Origin: Microbacterium ureisolvens
GTDB taxonomy: Bacteria; Actinomycetota; Actinomycetes; Actinomycetales; Microbacteriaceae
Assembly: GCF_015278315.1 (NCBI RefSeq)
Contig: NZ_JADIJE010000004.1
Span: forward strand, 62,001-126,000
Direction: 5' to 3'
Length of the DNA: 64,000 bases
Shown here: in pieces, positions 44,774-54,800 of the stretch
Numbering within the stretch: position 1 is the stretch's first letter
Layout of the letters: each line of letters begins with the position of its first letter
The notes under the pieces: generated by a model
Database searches by the model: none
Told to the model about the DNA's origin: nothing
Seen by the model: the letters and a program-made list of their open reading frames with translations, nothing else
Program-made: the position numbers and the translations under genes

Positions 44774-44994
44774 CCTCGCGCGCGCTCGGCACGCGCTCGG
44801 CGCCCGCTCAGCGCGCGCTCGGCGCGTGCACCGCAGAGGCCGACTTGGCGACCGGATGCCGCGACACGCCGATGCGGTCCGGGTCTCGGCGCGCTGTCCG
44901 CTTACTTTCGAGTCGAGGAATTGCATACCGGGCAATTCTTTATACCTCTACTAGAGGTTGAAGGTTTAGAAGGTCCAGGGCTACGGAGGCCGGC
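44774..44994 (+). promoter_or_regulatory. ftsZ leader and promoter region with two inverted repeats
   Basis: This 221-nt spacer begins with low-complexity GCGCTCGG repeats and then becomes AT-richer. GAATTGC-N7-GCAATTC (44918–44924 with 44932–44938) and ACCTCTA-C-TAGAGGT (44944–44950 with 44952–44958) flank the candidate -10 region around TTTATACC (44939–44946), with TTGCAT (44921–44926) as a possible -35. A GGAGG ribosome site precedes ATG 44995. FtsR is a plausible regulator, but its site is not known to me. Confidence 0.55.
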
Positions 44995-46146
44995 ATGAGC
45001 CAGAACCAGAACTACCTCGCCGTGATCAAGGTCGTCGGCGTCGGCGGCGGCGGCGTCAACGCGGTCAACCGCATGATCGAGCTCGGTCTGCGGGGCGTCG
45101 AGTTCATCGCCATCAACACCGACGCCCAGGCGCTGCTGATGAGCGACGCCGACGTCAAGCTCGACGTCGGGCGCGAACTGACCCGAGGGCTCGGCGCAGG
45201 TGCCGACCCCGAAGTGGGTCGCCGCGCCGCGGAAGACCACGCCGAGGAGATCGAAGAGGCGCTGCGCGGCGCCGACATGGTCTTCGTGACGGCGGGCGAG
45301 GGCGGTGGCACCGGCACCGGCGGCGCCCCGGTGGTCGCGAAGATCGCCAAGTCGATCGGCGCCCTGACCATCGGTGTCGTGACCAAGCCCTTCTCGTTCG
45401 AGGGCCGCCGGCGCCAGCAGCAGGCCGAGTCGGGCGTCGCTCGACTGAAGGAAGAGGTCGACACCCTCATCGTGGTGCCGAACGACCGGCTCCTCGAGAT
45501 CAGCGACCGCGGCATCTCGATGATCGAGGCGTTCGCCACCGCCGACCAGGTGCTCCTGGCCGGTGTGCAGGGCATCACGGACCTCATCACGACGCCGGGT
45601 CTCATCAACCTCGACTTCGCCGATGTGAAGTCGGTCATGCAGGGGGCGGGGTCGGCCCTCATGGGCATCGGCTCGGCGAGAGGGGCGGACAGGGCGATCA
45701 AGGCCGCCGAGCTCGCCGTCGAGTCGCCGCTGCTGGAGGCCTCGATCGAGGGCGCGCACGGCGTGCTGCTGTCGATCCAGGGCGGTTCCAACCTCGGCAT
45801 CTTCGAGATCAACGACGCCGCCCAGCTGGTCAAGGAGGCGGCGCACCCCGAGGCCAACATCATCTTCGGAACGGTGATCGACGACACGCTCGGCGACGAG
45901 GTGCGCGTCACGGTCATCGCGGCCGGCTTCGACGGCGGCGAGCCGCAGGCGCGCATCGAGCCGATCGCGGCCGCCCGCGTGGTCTCGACTCCGGCCCTGC
46001 CGGTCACGCCGGCCGACGAGGCGGCCAAGGACCGCGACGTCGTCGAGCAGCCCGCGGTGCCGGTCACGGTCGGCGCGGTGACGGAGTCGTCGTACGACAC
46101 CGCCTTCAGCGACGACGACCTCGACATCCCCGACTTCCTCAAGTAA
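44995..46146 (+). CDS. ftsZ: Cell division protein FtsZ
   Basis: A 383-residue tubulin-like GTPase that forms the Z ring. GTP-binding motifs [14 protein letters not shown] and [16 protein letters not shown] are complete, and the NFADVKS-type segment ([14 protein letters not shown]) carries the catalytic T7 loop. A flexible linker ends in [11 protein letters not shown], the C-terminal peptide that binds SepF and other partners. GGAGG fixes the ATG. yggS starts directly after the stop. Confidence 0.98.
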   Translation: MSQNQNYLAVIKVVGVGGGGVNAVNRMIELGLRGVEFIAINTDAQALLMSDADVKLDVGRELTRGLGAGADPEVGRRAAEDHAEEIEEALRGADMVFVTAGEGGGTGTGGAPVVAKIAKSIGALTIGVVTKPFSFEGRRRQQQAESGVARLKEEVDTLIVVPNDRLLEISDRGISMIEAFATADQVLLAGVQGITDLITTPGLINLDFADVKSVMQGAGSALMGIGSARGADRAIKAAELAVESPLLEASIEGAHGVLLSIQGGSNLGIFEINDAAQLVKEAAHPEANIIFGTVIDDTLGDEVRVTVIAAGFDGGEPQARIEPIAAARVVSTPALPVTPADEAAKDRDVVEQPAVPVTVGAVTESSYDTAFSDDDLDIPDFLK

Positions 46147-46827
46147 GTGCTCGCGGAGCGCCTCGCGGCGATCGATGAGCGGATAGCGGATGCCGCACGC
46201 GCGGCGGGCCGCGATCCGTCCGAGCTCACCCGCATCGTGGTGACGAAGTTCCATCCCGCCGCGCTCGTCGAGGAGCTGTACGCCCTCGGTGTGCGCGACG
46301 TGGGGGAGAACCGGCAGCAGGAGTTCAGCCGCAAGGTCGGCGAGGTCGGACCCCTCGCCGGCCTGCGCTGGCACTTCATCGGACAGGCGCAGACGAACAA
46401 GGCGCGGGCGATCCGGGGCGCGGCATCCGTCGTCCACTCGCTCGACCGCGCGCGCCTCGCCGACGCGCTGCACGCGGCCGCCGAGCCAGGGGAGGCCCCG
46501 CTCGACGTGCTGCTGCAGGTGAACCTGACGGACGACCCCGGCCGCGGCGGTGTCGCTCCCGACGAGCTCGAAAGCCTCGCGACGCACGCCGCAGGGCTCG
46601 CTTCTCTCCGCGTCCGCGGAGTCATGGCGGTCGCCCCGCTCGACGAACCGCCGGCCCCCGCCTTCGAGCGGCTCGCCCGGCTGGCGGGCGTCGTGCGCGG
46701 CGTCGTGCCCGACGCCGACTGGATCTCCGCGGGCATGACCGCGGACTTCGCCGAGGCGATCGCCGCGGGCGCGACACACCTGCGGATCGGATCGGCAATC
46801 ACCGGCCCCAGACCAGAACGCGGTTAA
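46147..46827 (+). CDS. YggS-family PLP homeostasis protein
   Basis: A 226-residue PLP-binding TIM-barrel protein (YggS/PROSC family) that balances free pyridoxal phosphate; the family shows no clear enzymatic activity. The PLP lysine is in [10 protein letters not shown], and [24 protein letters not shown] and [20 protein letters not shown] are typical. GTG 46147 abuts the ftsZ stop with no gap, so it is translationally coupled. The yfiH-like gene found here in mycobacteria is absent. Confidence 0.92.
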   Translation: MLAERLAAIDERIADAARAAGRDPSELTRIVVTKFHPAALVEELYALGVRDVGENRQQEFSRKVGEVGPLAGLRWHFIGQAQTNKARAIRGAASVVHSLDRARLADALHAAAEPGEAPLDVLLQVNLTDDPGRGGVAPDELESLATHAAGLASLRVRGVMAVAPLDEPPAPAFERLARLAGVVRGVVPDADWISAGMTADFAEAIAAGATHLRIGSAITGPRPERG

Positions 46828-46830
46828 CCT
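46825..46830 (+). promoter_or_regulatory. -10 box before sepF, fused to the yggS stop codon
   Basis: TAACCT, whose TAA is the yggS stop. ATG 46839, 8 nt downstream, would be a leaderless start; ATG 46860 has a GGAGG ribosome site. Confidence 0.45.
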
Positions 46831-46859
46831 CGGAACAGATGAGCACTACGGAGGATCAG

Positions 46860-47324
46860 ATGTCGAACCCGCTCAAGAAGACCATGGTGTACCTCGGACT
46901 CGCGGACGAGGAAGAGGTCTACGAAGAGCCGGCGCCGCAGCCGCGTGCTCGCAAGACCGAACAGGTCGTCGAGAAGCCCGCCGCTCCCGTGACGCCCATC
47001 CACCGGCCGGCGGTCGTGCGCCAGCCCGCGCCCACGGCCATCAACGAGATCCTCACGGTGCACCCCAAGCAGTACCGGGACGCCCAGATCATCGCGGAGA
47101 ACTTCCGTGACGGCATCCCCGTCATCATCAACCTGTCGCAGATGAGCGACGCCGACGCGCGCCGCCTCATCGACTTCGCGAGCGGGCTGTCGCTGGGGCT
47201 CTACGGACGCATCGAGCGTGTCACGAGCAAGGTGTTCCTGCTGTCGCCCGAGAACGTCGCCGTGTCGGGCGACGGGGCGGTCGCACAGGCGGATCCGGAG
47301 TCGGTTCCGTTCGCGCAGCCGTAA
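46860..47324 (+). CDS. sepF: Cell division protein SepF
   Basis: A 154-residue membrane anchor for FtsZ. The N-terminus [19 protein letters not shown] is the amphipathic membrane-binding helix. A disordered linker follows, then the SepF core (about 65–145, [38 protein letters not shown]). ATG 46860 is preferred for GGAGG and the family start; ATG 46839 would add seven residues. In organisms without FtsA, SepF tethers the Z ring. Its TAA stop is part of the -10 box of yggT. Confidence 0.94.
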   Translation: MSNPLKKTMVYLGLADEEEVYEEPAPQPRARKTEQVVEKPAAPVTPIHRPAVVRQPAPTAINEILTVHPKQYRDAQIIAENFRDGIPVIINLSQMSDADARRLIDFASGLSLGLYGRIERVTSKVFLLSPENVAVSGDGAVAQADPESVPFAQP

Positions 47325-47327
47325 TCT
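47322..47327 (+). promoter_or_regulatory. -10 box of yggT, fused to the sepF stop codon
   Basis: TAATCT, with TAA being the sepF stop. GTG 47334 follows after 6 nt, a leaderless arrangement. Confidence 0.45.
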
Positions 47328-47333
47328 GGCTAC

Positions 47334-47633
47334 GTGGCAGTCGTCCAACTCATCGCAGCGATCCTCAATCTCGCGCTGCTGCTCTATGTCTTCGTGTTGC
47401 TCACCCGGCTGATCCTCGACTGGATCCCGTTCTTCAACCGCGAATGGCGCCCGCGCGGTGCCGGGCTGGTCGCCGCGGAGATCGTCTACACGGTCACCGA
47501 CCCGCCGATCAAGCTGTTCCGCCGCTTCATCCCGCCCCTGCGGGTCGGCGCGATCGCGATCGACTTCGGCTTCGCGCTGACCATGCTGCTGTGCTTCATC
47601 CTGCTCAGCGTCACCCGCACGCTCGCGGGCTGA
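47334..47633 (+). CDS. yggT: YggT-family membrane protein
   Basis: A 99-residue protein with two membrane helices (about 5–27, LIAAILNLALLLYVFVLLTRLIL, and 72–95) and the YggT signature VTDPPIKLFRRFIPPLRVG between them. Its role is unclear, but it is conserved between sepF and wag31 across actinobacteria and other Gram-positives. GTG 47334 follows the -10 box by 6 nt. Confidence 0.92.
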   Translation: MAVVQLIAAILNLALLLYVFVLLTRLILDWIPFFNREWRPRGAGLVAAEIVYTVTDPPIKLFRRFIPPLRVGAIAIDFGFALTMLLCFILLSVTRTLAG

Positions 47634-47664
47634 AGGCGCTCCCGACCCGACCCGCCGGTCGTCT

Positions 47665-47694
47665 TCGACACTCTCAGAACCGATGACTATGCTT
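47665..47694 (+). promoter_or_regulatory. Promoter of wag31
   Basis: -35 TTCGAC (47665–47670), 18-nt spacer, -10 TATGCT (47689–47694). The leader is about 70 nt and carries AAAGAGG before ATG 47771. Confidence 0.5.
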
Positions 47695-47770
47695 TGCTGA
47701 TACGAACGGCCGCCAGCCGGCGGCCGCCCCGACATCGGCCAGCGACCAGACGCTCGAAAGAGGAATCACC

Positions 47771-48343
47771 ATGGCATTGTCCCCCGATGACGTCGTCACC
47801 AAGCAGTTCCAGCACGTCCGCTTCAAGGAGGGTTTCGACCCGGATGAGGTGGACGACTTCCTCGACGAGATCGTCGTGGAGTGGCGCAAGGCCCTCGCCG
47901 AGAACGAGGAGCTGAAGGCCAAGCTGGCGGCGTACGAGTCGGGTGGTGCTCCCGCGCGTGCCGCCGAGCCGGCTCCCGCCCCCGTCGCCGAGGCCGCCCC
48001 GGCCACCGGCGCCGCCCCCGCCGCGAGCGCCGGCATCATCGAGCTGGCTCAGCGTCTGCACGACGAGCACGTCGCCGAGGGCATCGCCCAGCGCGACCAG
48101 CTCATCTCCGACGCCAAGTCGCAGGCCGCGTCGATCGTGTCCGAGGCCGAGACCCGCGGTCGCGAGGAGCTCGCGAAGCTCGACCGCGAGCGCACCGTGC
48201 TCGAGGGCCGCATCTCCGAGCTGCGCAACTTCGAGCGCGACTACCGCGCCCAGCTACGCAGCTACATCGAGGGCAAGCTGCGCGACCTCGAGACCTCGGC
48301 GACGACGTCCGGCGCACAGCCGGTCTCGGCGCTGGGCCTCTAG
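47771..48343 (+). CDS. wag31: Polar growth scaffold Wag31/DivIVA
   Basis: A 190-residue coiled-coil protein that marks cell poles and guides wall synthesis. The N-terminal DivIVA domain is clear (LSPDDVVTKQFQHVRFKEG, DPDEVDDFLDEIV), followed by an Ala/Pro linker (about 62–85) and a second long coiled coil (about 90–175). It is shorter than the mycobacterial protein. It has its own promoter. Kinases such as the one at 24525 phosphorylate Wag31 in relatives. Confidence 0.95.
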   Translation: MALSPDDVVTKQFQHVRFKEGFDPDEVDDFLDEIVVEWRKALAENEELKAKLAAYESGGAPARAAEPAPAPVAEAAPATGAAPAASAGIIELAQRLHDEHVAEGIAQRDQLISDAKSQAASIVSEAETRGREELAKLDRERTVLEGRISELRNFERDYRAQLRSYIEGKLRDLETSATTSGAQPVSALGL

Positions 48344-48346
48344 GCC

Positions 48347-49156
48347 TTGACGCGCCGACCTCCCCTTCGTCAGGCGGCGGCCGGCACCATCATCGCGATC
48401 CTCGCGGTGCTGGTGCTGGCCGCCGACCAGTTGGCGAAGTACCTCGCCCTCGAGAACCTTCCCTACCAGGAGCCGGTCGAGGTCCTCGGGGACTTCCTGA
48501 GCTTCTATCTCACGCGCAACCCCGGCGCCGCCTTCTCACTCGGCGAGGAGGTCACCTGGATCTTCACGATCGCGCTGGCCGTGGTCGCGGTGGTCATCGG
48601 CTGGCTCGCCGCCACCCGGGTGCGCTCGCGGCTGTGGGCCGTCACGCTCGGGCTTCTGCTCGGCGGCGTGCTGGGCAATCTCACCGACCGGCTGTTCCGT
48701 GATCCCGGCTTCGGCGTCGGCCACGTGGTCGACTTCATCAACACGCCGTGGATGTGGTTCTTCCCCGGCATGTCACCGGCGATCTACAACGTCGCCGACA
48801 TCTTCATCGTGTGCGACATGATCGCGATCGCACTGCTGGTACTCGTGGGGGTTCACATGGACGGTACGCGCGACAACGACCGCAAGGAAGAGAACGAGAG
48901 CGCCGGCGACGAGACGCTCCTCGGCGCCGAGGGCGACCAGTTCGCGTCGGGCGGCACGGTGGAGGGATTCGGCGACGAGTTCCCCGTGGCCGACCCCGAC
49001 GCCGGCATCCCCGCCGCCGAGCGCGGGCTGCCTCCCCTCAGCGAGGGCGAGCAGCGCGCGGTGGAGGCGGAGGCGGAGCGCGAGGCCGAGGAGTACGAGG
49101 CCGGTCGCGAGCCCGGCCACGACAACGGACGCTCCGGCTCCGGCGCCCAGCTCTGA
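48347..49156 (+). CDS. lspA: Lipoprotein signal peptidase with acidic C-terminal extension
   Basis: A 269-residue membrane protease that cuts signal peptides of lipoproteins. The usual core (about 1–170, four helices) has [21 protein letters not shown] and YNVADIFI, which carry the two catalytic Asp residues. About 95 extra residues follow, acidic and disordered ([17 protein letters not shown]), which is longer than the usual 160–200 residues. TTG 48347 starts 3 nt after the wag31 stop. Substrates in this window include the CtaC lipoprotein. Confidence 0.93.
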   Translation: MTRRPPLRQAAAGTIIAILAVLVLAADQLAKYLALENLPYQEPVEVLGDFLSFYLTRNPGAAFSLGEEVTWIFTIALAVVAVVIGWLAATRVRSRLWAVTLGLLLGGVLGNLTDRLFRDPGFGVGHVVDFINTPWMWFFPGMSPAIYNVADIFIVCDMIAIALLVLVGVHMDGTRDNDRKEENESAGDETLLGAEGDQFASGGTVEGFGDEFPVADPDAGIPAAERGLPPLSEGEQRAVEAEAEREAEEYEAGREPGHDNGRSGSGAQL

Positions 49157-49157
49157 C

Positions 49158-50078
49158 GTGGAATCGCGGAGCCTGCCCGTTCCCGACGGCCTCGACGGCG
49201 CGCGCGTCGACGCGGCGCTGGCGAAGATGCTCGGCTTCTCGCGCACCTTCGCGGCAGAGATGGCCGAGGCCGGCGGCGTGACCATGGACGGACGCACCCT
49301 CGCCAAGTCCGACAAGCTCCGCGGGGGCGCGTGGCTGGAGGTCTCGTGGGCGCCGAAGGAGGAGCCCCGGGTCATCCCGGTCGACGTGCCCGAACTGGGT
49401 ATCGCGTACGACGACGACGACATCGTCGTCGTGGACAAGCCTTCCGGCGTCGCCGCCCACCCCTCGCTCGGCTGGGAGGGTCCCACGGTGCTGGGCGCCC
49501 TCGCGGCCGGCGGGTTCCGCATCGCGACGACGGGCGCCGCCGAGCGTCAGGGCGTGGTGCACCGCCTCGACGTCGGCACCAGCGGACTGATGGTGGTCGC
49601 CAAGACCGAGCGCGCCTACGTCGCGCTCAAACGCGCCTTCAAAGAGCGCGAGGTCGAGAAGATCTACCACGCCGTCGTGCAAGGACACCCCGACCCGCTC
49701 GTCGGCACGATCGACGCGCCCATCGGCCGCCATCCGTCGCACTCCTGGAAGTTCGCCGTCACCCACGACGGCAAGGACTCCGTCACCCACTATGAGACGC
49801 TCGAGGCGTTCCCCGGCGCCTCCCTGCTGGAGATCCACCTCGAGACCGGGCGCACGCACCAGATCCGCGTGCACATGGCCGCGCACCGGCATCCGTGCGT
49901 CGGCGACCCCCTTTACGGCGCCGACCCGACGCTGTCAGCGCGCCTCGGCCTCACCCGGCAGTGGCTCCACGCGCGCGAGCTGTCGTTCGAGCACCCGACC
50001 ACGGGGGAGTGGGTCACGTTCACCTCGGACTACCCGGCCGACCTCGCCCACGCGCTCGACGTGCTGCGCGGCGACTGA
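49158..50078 (+). CDS. rluD: 23S rRNA pseudouridine synthase (RluD/RluA family)
   Basis: A 306-residue enzyme with an N-terminal S4 RNA-binding domain ([21 protein letters not shown]) and a RluA-type catalytic domain with [18 protein letters not shown], where the Asp is catalytic. The C-terminal [13 protein letters not shown] and [10 protein letters not shown] are typical. It converts uridines of 23S rRNA helix 69 in relatives. GTG 49158 follows lspA by 1 nt, the common lspA–rluD pair. Confidence 0.95.
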   Translation: MESRSLPVPDGLDGARVDAALAKMLGFSRTFAAEMAEAGGVTMDGRTLAKSDKLRGGAWLEVSWAPKEEPRVIPVDVPELGIAYDDDDIVVVDKPSGVAAHPSLGWEGPTVLGALAAGGFRIATTGAAERQGVVHRLDVGTSGLMVVAKTERAYVALKRAFKEREVEKIYHAVVQGHPDPLVGTIDAPIGRHPSHSWKFAVTHDGKDSVTHYETLEAFPGASLLEIHLETGRTHQIRVHMAAHRHPCVGDPLYGADPTLSARLGLTRQWLHARELSFEHPTTGEWVTFTSDYPADLAHALDVLRGD

Positions 50079-50088
50079 GTCCGCGGGC

Positions 50089-50565
50089 TCAGCGACCGCC
50101 CTCGAAGCGGGCGAGAGCGTCGTCGGCCACGGCGGCCTCGATGCGGCGGCGCATGTCGGGCAGCACGAGCTCGCCGAGCGCCGCGACGTCGTACCAGCCC
50201 ACCTCGGTCATCTCCCCGTCGGCCGGATACGGCTCGCCCGACACCCAGCTGCAGCGGAACGTGATGTCGAGGTAGTCGCTCTGGTCGCCGTTGTCGTAGG
50301 TGACGCGGGGGATCTGATGTACCCACGCCAGGCGCTCGACGCGGCACACCACGTCGGCCTCCTCGAGGGTCTCGCGCACCGCCGCGTCGGCGGGCTCCTC
50401 CCCGGGATCGACGATGCCCGTGACGGGGGTGAGGTGCCCGTTGTCGCTGCGCCGGCCGAGCAGCACCTTGCCGTCGCGCAGCACGACGGCGGTCACTCCG
50501 ACGAGCGGCAGGGGATGGGTGCCGACCTTGCTGCGCAGCTCCAGCACGAAGTCAGGGGTGGGCAT
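50089..50565 (-). CDS. NUDIX hydrolase
   Basis: A 158-residue protein of the NUDIX family, which hydrolyses nucleoside diphosphate derivatives. The NUDIX box is GIVDPGEEPADAAVRETLEEADV: the metal-binding REx2EE core is present, while the usual last Gly is Asp and one aliphatic position is Thr. Substrate unknown. ATG 50565 lies 6 nt after TAGGGT. It converges on rluD with only 10 nt between stops. Confidence 0.9.
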   Translation of the reverse strand: MPTPDFVLELRSKVGTHPLPLVGVTAVVLRDGKVLLGRRSDNGHLTPVTGIVDPGEEPADAAVRETLEEADVVCRVERLAWVHQIPRVTYDNGDQSDYLDITFRCSWVSGEPYPADGEMTEVGWYDVAALGELVLPDMRRRIEAAVADDALARFEGGR

Positions 50566-50571
50566 GCGTCA

Positions 50572-50577
50572 ACCCTA
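50572..50577 (-). promoter_or_regulatory. -10 box of the NUDIX gene (leaderless)
   Basis: TAGGGT on the minus strand, 6 nt before ATG 50565. Confidence 0.5.
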
Positions 50578-50707
50578 CGGGCGGTCGGCCCGGCACCGGC
50601 GCGGGTCACCGAGGTGCCGACACGTGATGCCGACCGTGTTGCGGACACGGGACGCCGACGTGCCGACGCCGATGCGGGATGTCGGATGCCTCGGGCAGAG
50701 TGTCGTC

Positions 50708-51277
50708 ATGGCGATCGAAGTGCGTCCGGCCACGGTGTTCGAAGACGTCGCGACGATGGTCGGGCCGAAGAAGCCCACGTCGAACGTGTGCTTCTGCCTG
50801 AGCTACCGCATCCCCAGCAAGGAGAACCTCGCGCTCAAGGGTCCCGAGCGCGCTGAGCGGGTGCGCAGGCTCATCGACGAGGAGGGCCCGATCGGCGTGC
50901 TCGCGTACGACGGAGACGAGGTCGTCGGCTGGGCGGCCGTCGCGCCCCGGTCGCGCACCCATTTCGCGACGTTCCGCAAGATCCCCCACGTCGACGAACA
51001 GGACGCCTGGTCGCTGTGGTGCTTCCGTGTCCGGCCGGGCCATCGCAAGAAGGGCGTCATGCACGCGCTCATCGACGGCGCCGTCGAGTTCGCGCGCGAT
51101 CAGGGAGCGCCGGTGCTCGAGGGGTACCCGGTCGACAACGGCGGTGAGAAGGTCGATCTCACGATGGCGTACGTCGGCACCCGTCGCCTGTTCGAGCAGG
51201 CCGGATTCGTCAAGGCCGCCGACACCGAGTCGGTGCTGTCGGGGTTTCCGCGCGTGTTGATGCGACGCGACCTCTAG
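50708..51277 (+). CDS. GNAT-family N-acetyltransferase
   Basis: A 189-residue acetyl-CoA-dependent acyltransferase. The fold shows VGWAAVAPRS (strand 4), WCFRVRPGHRKKGVMHALIDGAVEFA with the acetyl-CoA pyrophosphate loop (RPGHRKKG), and a C-terminal FEQAGFVKA. Near the start is NVCFCLSYRIP, seen in a subgroup of unknown substrate. The TAG stop is also the first half of the -10 box of the DinB-like gene. Confidence 0.9.
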   Translation: MAIEVRPATVFEDVATMVGPKKPTSNVCFCLSYRIPSKENLALKGPERAERVRRLIDEEGPIGVLAYDGDEVVGWAAVAPRSRTHFATFRKIPHVDEQDAWSLWCFRVRPGHRKKGVMHALIDGAVEFARDQGAPVLEGYPVDNGGEKVDLTMAYVGTRRLFEQAGFVKAADTESVLSGFPRVLMRRDL

Positions 51278-51280
51278 CTT
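51275..51280 (+). promoter_or_regulatory. -10 box of the DinB-like gene, fused to the GNAT stop codon
   Basis: TAGCTT, where TAG is the GNAT stop. GTG 51288 follows after 7 nt. Confidence 0.45.
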
Positions 51281-51287
51281 GGGACGC

Positions 51288-51737
51288 GTGAACGAACTCC
51301 TCCGTCGCCGCCTCGCGCGCGCCAACACCCTCTACCTCGACGTCGTCGACGCGGTCACCGCCGACCAGCTCGGCTCGCGCCTGGCAGACCTTCCGTCCGA
51401 CACGTTCGGCCATCAGCTGTGGTGCGTGCTCGGCGCGCGCGAGAGCTACCCGCGTGCCGCCCGGGCGGGGGAGTGGCAGGGGTTCACGAGTCCCGTCACT
51501 GCGGAGGAGACGACGGATGCCGCAGCCCTGCGCGCCGCCTTCACGCAGACCGCGTCGGACGTGGACGCGTGGATCGCGGGGCTCGACGCCGAGGACGAGA
51601 CGTCCTTCACCTACGCCCTCGCGCTCCTGGAGCACGAGACGCAGCACCACGGTCAGCTGATCCGCTTCCTGTACGGACTGGGCATCGAGCGGCCGGAGTC
51701 GTGGCAGCGGCAGTACGCCCTCGACGAGGAGTTCTGA
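51288..51737 (+). CDS. DinB/YfiT-like four-helix protein
   Basis: A 149-residue protein with the DinB-like four-helix pattern. Likely metal-binding histidines are in SDTFGHQLWCVLGARESY and EHETQHHGQLIRFLYG. Members include thiol-dependent transferases, but many have no known activity, so none is assigned. GTG 51288 is preferred over TTG 51279 because the -10 box TAGCTT ends 7 nt upstream and overlaps the earlier codon. Confidence 0.82.
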   Translation: MNELLRRRLARANTLYLDVVDAVTADQLGSRLADLPSDTFGHQLWCVLGARESYPRAARAGEWQGFTSPVTAEETTDAAALRAAFTQTASDVDAWIAGLDAEDETSFTYALALLEHETQHHGQLIRFLYGLGIERPESWQRQYALDEEF

Positions 51738-51791
51738 GTCGCGCCAGGTCTATCTTCGACATGAAGATGAACGCCGGCGCCGAGGGGTAAC

Positions 51792-51816
51792 CTTCACCCT
51801 CGACTCGAGGGTGAAG
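51792..51816. promoter_or_regulatory. 25-bp perfect palindrome of MerR-operator type
   Basis: Two 12-bp arms (51792–51803 and 51805–51816) around one central base. The arm CTTCACCCTCGA resembles MerR-family operators (ACCCTCGA-N-TCGAGGGT). It lies between the DinB-like gene and dnaE with no MerR gene beside it. Confidence 0.6.
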
Positions 51817-51879
51817 CGACCTTCCCGCCAGAGTCGGCGGACACCCGGCGAGGCCGGCGGGAGTGTCTCCGGCCGTTCG

Positions 51880-51885
51880 TAGACT
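51880..51885 (+). promoter_or_regulatory. -10 box of dnaE (leaderless)
   Basis: TAGACT, 7 nt before GTG 51893. It decides the start: the longer reading from 51863 would begin upstream of the transcript. Confidence 0.55.
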
Positions 51886-51892
51886 CGAAGAC

Positions 51893-54800
51893 GTGGCATC
51901 CGACTCCTTCGTCCATCTGCACGTTCACAGCGAGTACTCGATGCTCGACGGGGCGGCCAAGATCGGCGCCATGACGCAGGCCGCTGCCGAGTACGGGATG
52001 CCGGCGATCGCGGTCACCGACCACGGCAACACCTTCGCCGCATTCGAGTTCTACCGGGCCGCGCAGGCCGCCGGCGTGAATCCGATCATCGGGCTCGAGG
52101 CCTACGTGACCCCGGGCACGCATCGCAGCGACAAGTCGCGTGTGGCGTGGGGCACGCCCGAGCAGAAGAGCGACGACGTCTCGGGCTCGGGCGCGTACAC
52201 CCACATGACCCTGTGGAGCGAGAGCACCGCGGGCATGCACAACCTCTTCCGGCTGAGCTCGCTGTCGAGCATGGAGGGGTATTACTTCAAGCCGCGCATG
52301 GACCGTGAGCTGCTGCAGACGTACGGCAAGGGGCTGATCGCCACCACCGGCTGCCCCTCCGGCGAGGTGCAGACCCGCCTGCGGCTCGGGCAGTACGACG
52401 CCGCGCGCGCGGCGGCGGCGGAGTTCCAGGACATCTTCGGCAAGGAGAACTACTTCGCCGAGATCATGGACCACGGGCTGCCGATCGAGCGGCGGATCAT
52501 GTCCGACCTGCTTCGGCTCGCGAAGGATCTCGAGATCCCGCTCGTCGCGACCAACGACTCCCACTACACGCACCAGCACGAAGCCGACGCGCACGCCGCG
52601 CTGCTGTGCGTGCAGTCCGGCTCGACGCTCGACGACCCCAACCGGTTCAAGTTCGACGGTGACGGCTACTACATCAAGACCGCGCAGGAGATGCGTCAGC
52701 TGTTCCGCGACCATCCCGAGGCGTGCGACAACACGCTCCTCATCGCCGAGCGGTGCAAGGTCGAGTTCAACACGTCGGCGAACTACATGCCGCGCTTCCC
52801 GGTGCCCGACGGCGAGACCGAAGACAGCTGGCTCATCAAAGAGGTCGAGCGCGGCCTGCACTACCGGTACCCCGGCGGCATTCCCGACAAGGTCCGCAAG
52901 CAGGCCGAGTACGAGACCGGGATCATCCTGCAGATGGGCTTCCCCGGGTACTTCCTGGTGGTCGCCGACTTCATCAACTGGGCGAAGGACCACGGCATCC
53001 GCGTGGGGCCGGGACGCGGTTCGGGTGCGGGATCGATGGTCGCCTACGCGATGAAGATCACCGACCTCGACCCCCTCGAGCACGGCCTGATCTTCGAGCG
53101 GTTCCTCAACCCCGACCGCGTCTCGATGCCCGACTTCGACGTCGACTTCGACGACCGTCGCCGCGGCGAGGTGATCGATTACGTCACCGAGAAGTACGGC
53201 TCCGAGCGCGTCGCGCAGATCGTGACGTACGGCACCATCAAGTCGAAGCAGGCGCTGAAGGACGCCGGCCGCGTCCTCGGCTTCCCCTTCAGCATGGGGG
53301 AGCGCCTGACCAAGGCGATGCCGCCGCCCGTGATGGGCAAGGACATGCCGCTGGACGGCATGTTCGACCCGCAGCACCCGCGCTTCAAAGAGGCGGTGGA
53401 GTTCCGCACGCTCATCGAGACCGACCCCGAGGCGAAGACGGTGTTCGACCGGGCCCTCGGACTCGAGGGCCTCAAGCGCCAGTGGGGCGTCCACGCGGCT
53501 GGCGTGATCATGTCGTCGGAGCCGCTGCTCGACATCATCCCGATCATGCGGCGCGAGCAGGACGGCCAGATCGTCACGCAGTTCGACTACCCGTCGTGCG
53601 AGACCCTCGGGCTCATCAAGATGGACTTCCTGGGGCTGCGCAACCTCACGATCATCTCGGACGCGCTCGACAACATCCGGCTCAACCGCGGTGAGGAGCT
53701 CGACCTCGAACACCTCGCCCTCGAAGACCGTCCCGCGTACGACCTCCTCACCCGTGGCGACACGCTCGGCGTGTTCCAGCTCGACGGCGGGCCCATGCGG
53801 TCGCTCCTGCGCCTCATGAAGCCCGACAACTTCGAAGACATCTCCGCCGTCATCGCCCTGTACCGGCCCGGACCCATGGGTGCGAACTCGCACACCAACT
53901 ACGCGCTGCGCAAGAACGGGCTGCAGGAGATCACGCCGATCCACCCCGAGCTCGAGGAGCCGCTGAAGGACATCCTCGACACGACCTACGGCCTGATCAT
54001 CTACCAGGAGCAGGTCATGGCCATCGCGCAGAAGGTCGCCGGCTTCTCGCTCGGACAGGCCGACATCCTCCGCCGCGCCATGGGCAAGAAGAAGAAGTCC
54101 GAGCTCGACAAGCAGTACGAGGGCTTCTCAGGAGGAATGAAGGAGCGCGGGTTCGGCGATGCGGCGATCCAGGCGCTGTGGGACATCCTCCTGCCGTTCT
54201 CCGACTACGCCTTCAACAAGGCGCACTCGGCGGCCTACGGCCTCGTCTCCTACTGGACCGCGTACCTGAAGGCGCACTATCCCGCCGAGTACATGGCCGC
54301 CCTGCTCACGAGCGTCGGCGACTCCAAGGACAAGATGGCGGTCTACCTGAACGAGTGCCGCCGCATGGGCATCAAGGTCCTGCCGCCCGATGTCGGGCAG
54401 TCGATCCGCTACTTCGCGGCCGTCGATGAAGACATCCGCTTCGGCCTCGGCGCCGTGCGCAACGTGGGCGCCAACGTCGTCGACGCGATCGTCGAGGCGC
54501 GCACCGACACCACCTTCACGTCCTTCCACGACTTCCTCTCCAAGGTTCCAGTCCACGTCGCCAACAAGCGCACGGTCGAGTCGCTCATCAAGGCGGGGGC
54601 GTTCGACTCCCTCGGCTCGACCCGGCGCGCGCTCATGGAGGTCCACGAGGACGCGACAGAGGCTGCCGTGCTCGACAAGCGCCGCGAGGCCAACGGCGAG
54701 GTCGGCTTCGACTTCGACTCGCTGTGGGGCGACGACGAGCCGCAGCAGGCGGCGAAGGTGCCCGAGCGGCCCGAGTGGACGAAGAAGGACAAGCTCGCGT

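Noticed and set aside
44774..44915. GCGCTCGG-rich stretch after ftsQ as a small gene
   Set aside because: It is low complexity with no supported start; it is described as leader sequence instead.
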